Source of the DNA: Aliiroseovarius sediminilitoris
GTDB lineage: Bacteria; Pseudomonadota; Alphaproteobacteria; Rhodobacterales; Rhodobacteraceae
Length of the DNA: 64,000 nucleotides
NCBI RefSeq assembly: GCF_900109955.1
Contig: NZ_FOJB01000001.1
Location: 1,116,001 to 1,180,000 of the forward strand
Reading direction: 5' to 3'
Part shown: piece after piece, positions 16,596 through 23,295 of the stretch
Layout: the number at the start of each line of letters is the position of its first letter
Numbering within the stretch: the first letter of the stretch is position 1
Notes under the pieces: model-generated
Databases searched by the model: none
The model's input: only the letters and a program-made list of their open reading frames with translations
What the model was told of the DNA's origin: nothing
Position numbers and translations under genes: made by a program

Positions 16596-16905
16596 AATGA
16601 CCTCCGTTCAAATCACGCAGGCCTGTTTGGCGCCGGACGGTCATACCCTCGCGCAGAAGGGTCATGCAGGCTTGGGTGTTGGGCGTGCCATCGACCTCAA
16701 CCAGACAGTCAAAACACACACCCATCATGCAATAGGCCGTGCGCGGTGCACCCTTCACGGTCTGCCGCGTCCACGCGCCTGAATGGGCCAGCAGCGCCGC
16801 GGCAACAGTGACCCCGGCGGGCGCACTGGCAGGCGCGCCATCCAGCGTGAACTGCACGCGGTCCCCGGTCTCAGGCAGCGTGCGAAAGCGCGAAGCGACA
16901 TTCAT
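16588..16905 (-). CDS. small [2Fe-2S] subunit of the amine dehydrogenase
   Basis: This 105-residue protein is a plant-type ferredoxin-like subunit (HcnA/OoxX, sarcosine oxidase alpha N-terminus type). Cysteines at 59, 64, 67 and 80 form the C-x4-C-x2-C-x12-C cluster motif within YCMMGVCFDCLVEVDG. It lies between the two flavin subunits, overlapping the upstream gene by 35 bp and the downstream one by 8 bp. The alpha-beta-gamma organisation matches the heterotrimeric D-hydroxyproline dehydrogenases and opine oxidases. Confidence 0.9.
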   Translation of the reverse strand: MNVASRFRTLPETGDRVQFTLDGAPASAPAGVTVAAALLAHSGAWTRQTVKGAPRTAYCMMGVCFDCLVEVDGTPNTQACMTLLREGMTVRRQTGLRDLNGGHCG

Positions 16906-17995
16906 CGAAAGCCTCCAGTTCAGGGGTGGCGGATGTGTTCAAAATCCACTCAGCCAGCACACTGGCGTGTAGCGGGGCAAGCGTGACACCGCTGTGGCAG
17001 GTCACCAGAAAGGCACCAGGATGCATGCTGGATTTGGCATAGACCGGATAGCCATCCGGCGACATGACCCGCAGCGCGCCCCAAGCCCGGACAACCCGCA
17101 CATCGGCGAGCGCCGGGAAAACCGTGACCGCATGGTGCGCGAGTTTGGACATGATAGGTAAAGTCTCATGATCATTAAGCCCCGCATTCGCCTTGGTGCC
17201 GCCTATCTGCACGCCGCCCTCGTCGACCTGCCGGATGGTGCTGGACAGGAACGGCAGGCGGTCGCCTAACTTTTCGGTGATCAGCAACTCGCCAAGCTGC
17301 GGCCTGACCTGTGTATTAAAGCCAAGATCCCGGGCCAGCGTGGCAGCGCCCAACCCGGCGCAGAGCACGACCTGCTCGGTGTAGAGCGTTTCCCCATCGG
17401 CCAGCACCAGCGCAAAACCACCCTTAGGCTGCGGCCTGATCGCGGAAACGGTTGCGCCCAGCCTCACATGCCCGCCCATCGTCTGAACCGAACAGCGAAG
17501 GGCGCGAAGAAAGCGGAGCGGGTTTACATGGCCATCGCAGAGCGAGAAGCTCGCGCCGACGACATCTGGCCCGATGCCTTGCATCTGGCTGCGCAGATCA
17601 TCGCCGCTGAGCATTTCATAGCGGGCGCGCTTGCCCAAATGGATGGCCTGCTGCGCCAACTCTGCTTTGAAAGCGTCAAACTCTGTCGGATCGGTAAAAA
17701 ACTCGTAGCCCCCAGGCTGATCCAGCGCCACGTCGATCCCCGACAGCCCTCGCAACTGTTGCGCGAAAGCGGGCCAAGCGGTCAGCGCATCCATTGTCCA
17801 ATTGGCGTAAGGGGCGAAATCCCAGCCTTTGCCTTGGCCCCAAATGAGACCGAAGTTCCCCTGTGACGCACGCGCATCGCTATCTGCCCCGTCTAACACC
17901 CGAACACGCTGTCCGGCCATCAGCAGGCCGAGGGCCACAGACAGGCCGACAAGCCCGCCGCCGATGATGGTGATTTCTTGGGTGCGTTGCTGCAT
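16871..17995 (-). CDS. FAD-dependent amine oxidase subunit (DAO family; OoxB/HcnC-like)
   Basis: DAO-family flavoprotein subunit that should carry the substrate-oxidising site. I start it at the ATG at 17995 (374 residues); the upstream extension reads into the promoter region. The N-terminal FAD motif is EITIIGGGLVGLSVALGLLMAGQRV. The C-terminal segment VVRAWGALRVMSPDGYPVYA, then FLVTCHSGVTLAPLHASVLAEWIL, is typical of OoxB, HcnC and D-hydroxyproline dehydrogenase beta subunits. It is the first gene of the leftward operon and faces the LysR gene across 90 bp, which is the likely control point. Confidence 0.88.
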   Translation of the reverse strand: MQQRTQEITIIGGGLVGLSVALGLLMAGQRVRVLDGADSDARASQGNFGLIWGQGKGWDFAPYANWTMDALTAWPAFAQQLRGLSGIDVALDQPGGYEFFTDPTEFDAFKAELAQQAIHLGKRARYEMLSGDDLRSQMQGIGPDVVGASFSLCDGHVNPLRFLRALRCSVQTMGGHVRLGATVSAIRPQPKGGFALVLADGETLYTEQVVLCAGLGAATLARDLGFNTQVRPQLGELLITEKLGDRLPFLSSTIRQVDEGGVQIGGTKANAGLNDHETLPIMSKLAHHAVTVFPALADVRVVRAWGALRVMSPDGYPVYAKSSMHPGAFLVTCHSGVTLAPLHASVLAEWILNTSATPELEAFDECRFALSHAA

Positions 17996-18085
17996 GCGAT
18001 TCCTCCGCCGCCAAAATTGCAGCATTGCGCTCATAAGAATAATCGTAATATTTGCGCAAACCATTCTCTCAGGTTATGGAATTTC

Positions 18086-19000
18086 ATGCTCCCTCGGCTC
18101 ACGCACCGTCAGATCGAAGCCTTCCGCGCTGTGATGGAGACCGGCAAGGTCACCTCGGCCGCCGCTGTGCTGGGAACAACGCAACCATCGGTCAGCAAGC
18201 TGATTGCGGATTTGGAACGCGCCGCTGGTTTTAATATGTTTGAGCGACAGGGCAGGCAGGTCGTGCCCACCTCTGAAGCACGCGCGCTTTATGAAGAAGT
18301 TGAGCGGGCTTTCGTCGGGATGATGGAGATTTCCCGCGTTATCCAAGACATCCGAGACTTTCGGACCGGAAGCTTGCTGATTGCGGGGATGCCAGCACTG
18401 GCTCTGAAACTACTGCCCGATGTAATCGCCGAATTCATCGCAGCCGAACCCGGAATCACTGTGTCTTTGCGCACCAGAAGCTCTCAGGCGGTGCTACGTC
18501 ACCTAAGTTCGCAGCAATTCGATCTCGGCTTTGCTGCTTTGGATAACGACCATCCCGCTGTCCTGCGCCGCGAGTTGTTCACGGCACCAATGTTGGCCGT
18601 GCTGCCCCTGTCTCACGAGCTTGAGCGGAAAACAGTGCTCTTGCCGGGAGATTTCGATCAGCGCCCGTTCATCGCGCTCGGCGCAGAAATTGGAACCCGC
18701 TCCGAAACCGATGCATTTTTGCTCGCGGGCGGTGCTCGTCCTCGGATCGTTGCCGAGGCGCAATTGTCTGCGTCGATCTGTGAATTGGTGGCCGCTGGGG
18801 CTGGCATTTCAATAGTAGAGCCTGTGACGGCAATGCATTTTGCCAACCTCGGTAAGATTCTGGTGCGCCCTCTGTCGCCTGTTCAGCCATTTCGATATGA
18901 TCTGCTTCTGCCAGCCACCCGCCAACCGTCGCGCATAGCGAAGCAGTTTTTGAAATTAGTTGAAGCGCGATTTGACACGCTTCTTGGTGTTCATGGATAG
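18086..19000 (+). CDS. LysR-family regulator divergent from the amine-dehydrogenase operon
   Basis: LysR-type transcriptional regulator of 304 residues. The helix-turn-helix lies in HRQIEAFRAVMETGKVTSAAA through TQPSVSKLIADLERAAG (residues 6-50), followed by the linker helix and an effector-binding domain from about residue 90. It is divergent from the dehydrogenase/transporter operon, the arrangement of occR and nocR on Ti plasmids, so it most likely senses the imported substrate and activates the operon. The 90-bp gap has AT-rich T-N11-A-like sequence, but I cannot define the operator. I used the ATG at 18086 because it starts the canonical LysR N-terminus. Confidence 0.93.
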   Translation: MLPRLTHRQIEAFRAVMETGKVTSAAAVLGTTQPSVSKLIADLERAAGFNMFERQGRQVVPTSEARALYEEVERAFVGMMEISRVIQDIRDFRTGSLLIAGMPALALKLLPDVIAEFIAAEPGITVSLRTRSSQAVLRHLSSQQFDLGFAALDNDHPAVLRRELFTAPMLAVLPLSHELERKTVLLPGDFDQRPFIALGAEIGTRSETDAFLLAGGARPRIVAEAQLSASICELVAAGAGISIVEPVTAMHFANLGKILVRPLSPVQPFRYDLLLPATRQPSRIAKQFLKLVEARFDTLLGVHG

Positions 19001-19176
19001 TGTCTTGGGCGAATTTTCTATCATAATGAACGTGCGGGCCGAACGGCTGCATTAGGAATGCCGCAGTGCGGCAACGGCAGGTCAGGCCAGACCAGGGTCC
19101 GGGTAGGGTTGCCCCCTGCAAAGTATGCGTTACTGCGACTGCGAATAGCTTCAAACTCGGCACAGTCACTAAGGGC

Positions 19177-19389
19177 TCATTCCGGCCCTTGGCCGCGATT
19201 TGCACCAAGGTCCGGTTCTGCATTTTGCTCTGGGCAGATTGTCGATCGAAGCAGGCCGTCTTCGTGCAGCGCGGCCTGCGTGTCGCCATTATCCCACAGA
19301 TAAAGTAGGCCGATTTCGTCGCCTGTTTTGATGCACGTTATACGGCCGATGGCTTCGGCGGTTGTGCGACCACTCTCAAATTCGGGCAA
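19177..19389 (-). CDS. small hypothetical protein coupled to an XRE regulator
   Basis: This 70-residue soluble protein is not recognised. Its first 45 residues (PEFESGRTTAEAIGRITCI, then KTGDEIGLLYLWDNGDTQ) look like a compact beta-rich domain, and the C-terminal third is low in structure. It begins at a TTG at 19389, two bases after the stop of the XRE gene. A GAGAGGGG Shine-Dalgarno lies inside the XRE 3' end, so the two are translationally coupled. It may be a partner or effector of that regulator. The tail may be frayed by mutation. Confidence 0.55.
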   Translation of the reverse strand: MPEFESGRTTAEAIGRITCIKTGDEIGLLYLWDNGDTQAALHEDGLLRSTICPEQNAEPDLGANRGQGPE

Positions 19390-19391
19390 AA

Positions 19392-19604
19392 CTAGCCCCT
19401 CTCGTTAAACAATTCCTTGGGAGTGACCTCGAGAGCATACGCGATCCGCTCTAGAACATCGATCGATGCTGAGAATTTCGCGAGCTCGATCTCGCTGATA
19501 TAGCTGCGATCCAGGTCGGCAGCTAATGCTAATTGTTCTTGGCTCAACCCTCTGGAATTTCTTAGATTCCGGATATTTAACCCTACTTGTTCCCGTAATT
19601 TCAT
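19392..19604 (-). CDS. XRE/Cro-type small regulator
   Basis: This 70-residue protein is essentially one HTH_3 DNA-binding domain. It contains RNLRNSRGLSQEQLALAADL and SYISEIELAKFSASIDVLER, followed by IAYALEVTPKELF. Such small Cro/CI-like proteins often control mobile-element functions. It heads a two-gene leftward unit with the 70-residue hypothetical. The element carries several small regulators near the integrase, and this one may influence excision or transfer. Its target is unknown. Confidence 0.85.
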   Translation of the reverse strand: MKLREQVGLNIRNLRNSRGLSQEQLALAADLDRSYISEIELAKFSASIDVLERIAYALEVTPKELFNERG

Positions 19605-19762
19605 GGCCTGTATTCGGCCAGATCACAAGAACCGCTCTACGGAACATATTCCACAAAACGCGCGCGAGCCTCATAAAGGTCATGCTCGCATATGGTGTAG
19701 AGATGGAGGGTAGCAGTAAAGTATCAATAATGCAGTAATGTAATCAAAAGGTGTTTATTGAT

Positions 19763-20404
19763 ATGTGGTGTGCACTTCTCAGAAATTGGACTGCCGGAGT
19801 TGCTTTGGCTCTGCTTTCAGCCGTGGCTCCGCAGGCTGCGAAGGCCTATCAGGTCGATTGTGCCATTCTGCTTTGCCTGGCTGGTGGGTGGCCTGCTTCA
19901 GCAGAATGTGCCCATGCCCGTGCCGTGTTTATCCGCCGGATCACGCCCTGGCCGATTGAGCCGCCATTGCAAATCTGGCGCTGCCCTATGGGCGTTTCTG
20001 AGCGCGCGCCTTTTCAAAGCACGGTCCCGAAGATCTGGGAGGCCAGCAACCAATCAGGTCAGGCGCTTGGCCAAGTCATTCTGGCACAGGTGGTCGAAGG
20101 CGGTGCCGATATCGACATCAGTGGCTTGGAATTCGATTTCGTGCGCTCGATCCGTGTCTGGGATGTTCGGCACTACAGTCATCGCGAACGAGGTCGCGAC
20201 GATGATTGCTCTGAGAGCTACGACATGCGCCTTGGGACTTACGGGATGCAGGGCGAATTCGGCTGGCAACGCACGACGCCAGCCGCCGCCCCGCAATGGG
20301 TCCTGCCGTCACGGCGCTGCTCATCATCGAATTGGCGGCGCGGGGTGGGTGTTGAATGGGAAGATCACGAGGGCAACCACGGATATGAGTGGGTAGCCTA
20401 CTAA
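19763..20404 (+). CDS. hypothetical exported protein of the mobile element
   Basis: This 213-residue protein is not assigned to a named family. It has a signal-peptide-like start (residues 1-24, ending PQAAKA) and then a Cys/Trp-rich region (YQVDCAILLCLAGGWPAS, with further Cys residues in SAECAHARAVF). The rest is hydrophilic, with Trp/Arg-rich patches and an acidic RERGRDDDCSESYD stretch. I recall similar Cys/Trp-rich proteins in alphaproteobacterial conjugative elements, but this is recollection, not evidence from this sequence. I chose the ATG at 19763 because AAAGG at 19747-19751 is 11 bp upstream; a GTG at 19751 has no usable ribosome binding site. Confidence 0.65.
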   Translation: MWCALLRNWTAGVALALLSAVAPQAAKAYQVDCAILLCLAGGWPASAECAHARAVFIRRITPWPIEPPLQIWRCPMGVSERAPFQSTVPKIWEASNQSGQALGQVILAQVVEGGADIDISGLEFDFVRSIRVWDVRHYSHRERGRDDDCSESYDMRLGTYGMQGEFGWQRTTPAAAPQWVLPSRRCSSSNWRRGVGVEWEDHEGNHGYEWVAY

Positions 20405-20406
20405 GG

Positions 20407-20721
20407 CTATTCGCCGATGTCCTTCATACGTTCCGCGATATCACCTGCAATGCGCTCATACAGGGCGGCTTGCTTGTCTCTGGGAGTTCCGGGCTTCGGG
20501 TTCCTTCGGCGGATGCGTTTGGCAAGCCAGAAGAGCAACCTCGCTGCGGGGTCATCCAATTTTTCCGGCACAGGAGCTGGATAGTTTTCTTCGAGGAGGG
20601 CAACGACCTCAGCATTCATGCTGCGATGGTTGGCCTCGGCTGCGAGGCGTATTCGATCGCGCAGGCCGTCGGGCAGACGCACGATGAATTTATCCTGAGT
20701 TTGAGAGCTTTGATCTGGCAT
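20407..20721 (-). CDS. ribbon-helix-helix (Arc-type) DNA-binding protein
   Basis: This 104-residue protein has an N-terminal Arc-like ribbon-helix-helix domain (DKFIVRLPDGLRDRIRLAAEA, NHRSMNAEVVALLEENY) and an extra C-terminal basic helix. I start it at the ATG at 20721. It is convergent with the 19763 gene and divergent from a second ribbon-helix-helix gene at 20806. The shared 84-bp gap contains two palindromes built on TGGCA/TGCCA, likely operators for one or both proteins. It probably represses its own promoter and that of the integrase-proximal genes, which is inference. Confidence 0.8.
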   Translation of the reverse strand: MPDQSSQTQDKFIVRLPDGLRDRIRLAAEANHRSMNAEVVALLEENYPAPVPEKLDDPAARLLFWLAKRIRRRNPKPGTPRDKQAALYERIAGDIAERMKDIGE

Positions 20722-20723
20722 GG

Positions 20724-20774
20724 TGGCACTATGCCATAAAAAGCGATTGACGCAATAGTGGCTAAGTGCCACTA
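20724..20774. promoter_or_regulatory. divergent control region with two palindromic operator candidates
   Basis: Between the two divergent ribbon-helix-helix genes are two related palindromes. TGGCACTATGCCA lies at 20724-20736. TAGTGGC, five bases, GCCACTA lies at 20756-20774. Both use the same half-site (TGGCA or AGTGGC), as expected for Arc/MetJ-type dimers binding cooperatively. A rightward TTGACG (-35) lies at 20747-20752, so the second palindrome would cover the -10 region. Confidence 0.55.
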
Positions 20775-20805
20775 ACGGGGTGTGGTTTCAACCTGGAGGC
20801 GTTTC

Positions 20806-21000
20806 ATGAACAGTCGTAAACCAATGCAGCTTCGGCTTCCGCAAGAGCTCAAAGAGTGGATCAAGGCGGAGTCTGATCGCAATGGAAACTCCCAAAATTC
20901 GGAAGTGATCCGCGCCATTCGCGCGGCGAAGGATAGACGTTCTTCACTTGGTACATTTGAAAAAATCACTATGGACCAGAGTGGTAATGCGCGTTGTTAA
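20806..21000 (+). CDS. small ribbon-helix-helix DNA-binding protein
   Basis: This gene encodes a 64-residue Arc-type protein: PMQLRLPQELKEWIKAESDR forms the strand and first helix, and NGNSQNSEVIRAIRAAKDRR the second. The ATG at 20806 has a strong GGAGG at 20795-20799, which decides the start. It is read toward the integrase, 24 bp before the next small gene, so it may be the repressor that limits integrase expression. It is divergent from the larger ribbon-helix-helix gene across the palindromic control region. Confidence 0.8.
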   Translation: MNSRKPMQLRLPQELKEWIKAESDRNGNSQNSEVIRAIRAAKDRRSSLGTFEKITMDQSGNARC

Positions 21001-21024
21001 CCAGGTGAAAGAGGTTCCGATACG

Positions 21025-21216
21025 ATGACCAAAGCAAGTGCACAAACAAAGGCGAAACAAGCGGCCTCGGCCTTTATCCGCGAGGCGCGGGAGGCAGGTT
21101 GGCAGCGAGCGAAGTTCGAGATCAAGCCTGATGGCAGTGTCATCGTCGATGCCAACATGATCGCGCCAGAGGCCGCAGACGACTTTCTCAACAGTGACTT
21201 GAGAATGGGCGAATGA
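21025..21216 (+). CDS. small hypothetical protein overlapping the integrase
   Basis: This gene encodes a 63-residue protein, Ala/Lys-rich at its N-terminus (TKASAQTKAKQAASAFIREA), followed by AGWQRAKFEIKPDGSVIVDA and an acidic end. The motif resembles small proteins encoded directly upstream of tyrosine recombinases in alphaproteobacterial genomic islands, but I cannot name a family. Its stop overlaps the integrase start by 4 bp (ATGA), so the two are translationally coupled. It could be an excisionase-like or accessory factor; no DNA-binding motif is clear. Confidence 0.65.
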   Translation: MTKASAQTKAKQAASAFIREAREAGWQRAKFEIKPDGSVIVDANMIAPEAADDFLNSDLRMGE

Positions 21217-22244
21217 CCCGCACGAGCCTGCCAAAATACGTCTATAATGATAGGGGGTATCTCCGGTTTATCCGGCGTTCACGCGGTATCTCGGTCATGA
21301 TGCACGAGGAAGCGGGCACGCCGGAATTTTGGGATCATTACAATCGCCTGCTGAAGGGAAAACCAGCGCCTGCGCCGGTGAAGCGTAATTTTGAGGCGTT
21401 GATTCTCAGTTACTACGAGAGCGACGCCTACAAGAAGCTGAAGCCCCGGACGAGATCGGACTATCGGCGGTACATCAGCCACATTCGTGAGATCTGGGCC
21501 GAGAAAGACCCGGCAAGGATCGAAACCCATCACATCTACGAATTGCACCGCGCCAATGCGGATCACTGGCGGCAAGCCAACTACCTTGTCCAGGTCATGG
21601 TCGTCTTGATGAATCACGCCCGGTTGATCGGCTTCATCAAGAAAGAGCACGGCAATCCGGCGAAGGGTATTCCGCTTTACAAGCAGCAGAGCGACGGCTG
21701 GGAGCCTTGGCCAGATGATGTTCGGGCCGAGTTCGAAGCGCTGGCTTCAAAGAGGGCGCGGCTGGTTTACGAGCTGTGCGTTGGAACAGGCCAGCGTATT
21801 GGCGATGTCGTGAAGATGAAATGGGAGCACTTCTCCGATGAAGGATTCGATTTCACGCAGGGCAAAACCGACAAGCCACTTTGGATCCCGCTCACCGACC
21901 GCCTGAAAGCCCATCTCGACGGGCTCGCACGAACGGACGGCACTGTTGTGACCGACGCTAAAGGTCGACCAGTGAGCTACCGGATCGTTGCTGAGGAAAT
22001 GCGCACCATCAAAAAGAAGATGAAGCACGAGAGGGCGAGCTACTACAAAACGCACGGGCTCAGGAAAAATGCGACGATCGAGCTGTATCTGGCTGGATGT
22101 GATGACGAGATGGTCAAGGCGGTCACCGGCCATTCAGGCGTCGAGATGCTGAAAAAGTACGGTGGGCCGATCCGGCAAAGGGAGCTCGCTAAGCGCGCTC
22201 AAGAGGCAAGAAATCAAATGGAACGAAGCAAGACCGAAACGTGA
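21213..22244 (+). CDS. tyrosine recombinase (integrase) of the mobile element
   Basis: Phage-type tyrosine recombinase of 343 residues that should integrate and excise the element. The N-terminal part (about residues 45-150) is a SAM-like core-binding domain. The catalytic residues are in order: Arg in CVGTGQRIGDVVKMKW, Lys in TQGKTDKPLWIPL, His and Arg in YKTHGLRKNATIE, His in AVTGHSGVEM, and the nucleophile Tyr in LKKYGG. The gene ends 68 bp from the 3' end of a tRNA-Cys gene, the standard place for an integrase next to its attachment site. It is intact and looks active. Confidence 0.93.
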   Translation: MTRTSLPKYVYNDRGYLRFIRRSRGISVMMHEEAGTPEFWDHYNRLLKGKPAPAPVKRNFEALILSYYESDAYKKLKPRTRSDYRRYISHIREIWAEKDPARIETHHIYELHRANADHWRQANYLVQVMVVLMNHARLIGFIKKEHGNPAKGIPLYKQQSDGWEPWPDDVRAEFEALASKRARLVYELCVGTGQRIGDVVKMKWEHFSDEGFDFTQGKTDKPLWIPLTDRLKAHLDGLARTDGTVVTDAKGRPVSYRIVAEEMRTIKKKMKHERASYYKTHGLRKNATIELYLAGCDDEMVKAVTGHSGVEMLKKYGGPIRQRELAKRAQEARNQMERSKTET

Positions 22245-22312
22245 AAGTTTCAACGATTGTTTCAAAAATGGCAGTGAAGGAGAGGAAGGATGACGCAAGT
22301 CATTGATTTTAT

Positions 22313-22340
22313 TGGAGGCGAGTACCGGAATCGAACCGGT
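22313..22340. other. presumed attachment site at the tRNA-Cys 3' end
   Basis: The 3' third of the tRNA-Cys gene, with its encoded CCA at 22313-22315, faces the integrase gene and is the likely crossover site (attR or attL of the inserted element). I found no second copy of this segment in the window, so the other junction is expected to the left of position 1. The exact length of the repeat is unknown. Confidence 0.55.
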
Positions 22341-22386
22341 GTACACGGATTTGCAATCCGCTGCGTCACCACTCCGCCAACTCGCC
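22313..22386 (-). tRNA. tRNA-Cys (GCA)
   Basis: This is a 74-nt cloverleaf on the minus strand. The acceptor stem pairs GGCGAG (22386-22381) with CTCGCC (22322-22317). The anticodon is GCA in the loop TTGCAAA, the T arm carries GGTTCGATTCC, and CCA is encoded. The gene is complete even though it flanks the inserted element. Confidence 0.95.
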
Positions 22387-22582
22387 ATCCGTGGTGTTTG
22401 GCTTCTCTATCGCCAATTCCGGGGCCATGTCCAGCCCGGAACCGCAGCGCAGATGCAAAACTGTCGGCTGAAATCAGTTTTGCAGGGCTGCGACGCATTA
22501 TCCAGTTTGATCCGTGCGGGATTGCCGCGTCTGGCTATCTATGGCAAGAGAAGCCAGACGTCTTAGAAATGATAGGCCAGAC

Positions 22583-23236
22583 ATGACTGATTTTGCCATG
22601 CGCCGCACGATGATGGTGGACACGCAAGTTCGCCCGTCTGATGTGACCAAATTCCCGATTATCGAAGCGATGCTTTCTGTCCCCCGCGAAGACTATGTGC
22701 CGGACGCCAAACGCGAAGCTGCCTATGTTGGCGAGAATATCCCACTGGAGGGTGGACGCGTTATGCTGGAGCCGCGCACATTGGCGAAAATGCTGGATGC
22801 CGTGGATATTCAGAGCGATGAACTGGTGCTTGATCTGGGATGCGGGTTTGGATACAGCTCTGCCATTATCGCGCGCCTTGCCGATTTCGTTGTCGCCGTC
22901 GAAGAGGACGAGACGATGGCGGCGGAAGCACAGGCGAACCTTTCCGAGCACGGGGCAGACAATGTCGCGGTCATCGCCGGTCCTCTGACCGAGGGAAATG
23001 CCAAGAACGGCCCGTATGATGTGGTTCTGATCCAGGGAGCGGTTGAGGCTGTGCCATCGGCGATCACGGATCAACTGAAGGACGGTGGCCGGATCTGCTG
23101 TATATTTGCCGAAGGTATGCTGGGCACTGTGAAAGTGGGTTACAAGATCGACGGGAATGTTGTGTGGCGCCATAGTTTCAGCGCCGGTGCCCCGGTGATC
23201 GACGGGTTTAAAAAAACCCGCGAATTTGTACTTTAA
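22583..23236 (+). CDS. protein-L-isoaspartate O-methyltransferase family protein
   Basis: SAM-dependent methyltransferase of the Pcm/PIMT family, which repairs isoaspartyl residues in aged proteins. The 217-residue protein carries motif I (LDLGCGFGYSSAIIARL, about residues 84-100), the post-I acidic residue in VVAVEEDE and the motif II segment YDVVLIQGAVE. The N-terminal PREDYVP and the PLEGGRVMLEPRTLAKML segment replace the classic PIMT substrate loop, as in the alphaproteobacterial branch. It lies 59 bp upstream of tolC in the same direction. The start ATG at 22583 opens the conserved N-terminus. Confidence 0.88.
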   Translation: MTDFAMRRTMMVDTQVRPSDVTKFPIIEAMLSVPREDYVPDAKREAAYVGENIPLEGGRVMLEPRTLAKMLDAVDIQSDELVLDLGCGFGYSSAIIARLADFVVAVEEDETMAAEAQANLSEHGADNVAVIAGPLTEGNAKNGPYDVVLIQGAVEAVPSAITDQLKDGGRICCIFAEGMLGTVKVGYKIDGNVVWRHSFSAGAPVIDGFKKTREFVL

Positions 23237-23295
23237 TGAGACCCGGGATGGGGCAGACAAAACTGCTCCGATCCAGGCACGAGTGAGGTTGCAGA

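Noticed and set aside
19001-19176. A coding segment between the LysR gene and the 70-residue hypothetical
   Set aside because: Frames are short, mutually overlapping and without motifs; the region looks like decayed intergenic sequence.
1-22312. A second copy of the tRNA-Cys 3' end as the other attachment site
   Set aside because: I compared the segment at 22313-22340 with the rest of the mobile region by eye and found no match, so the other junction is not claimed inside the window.
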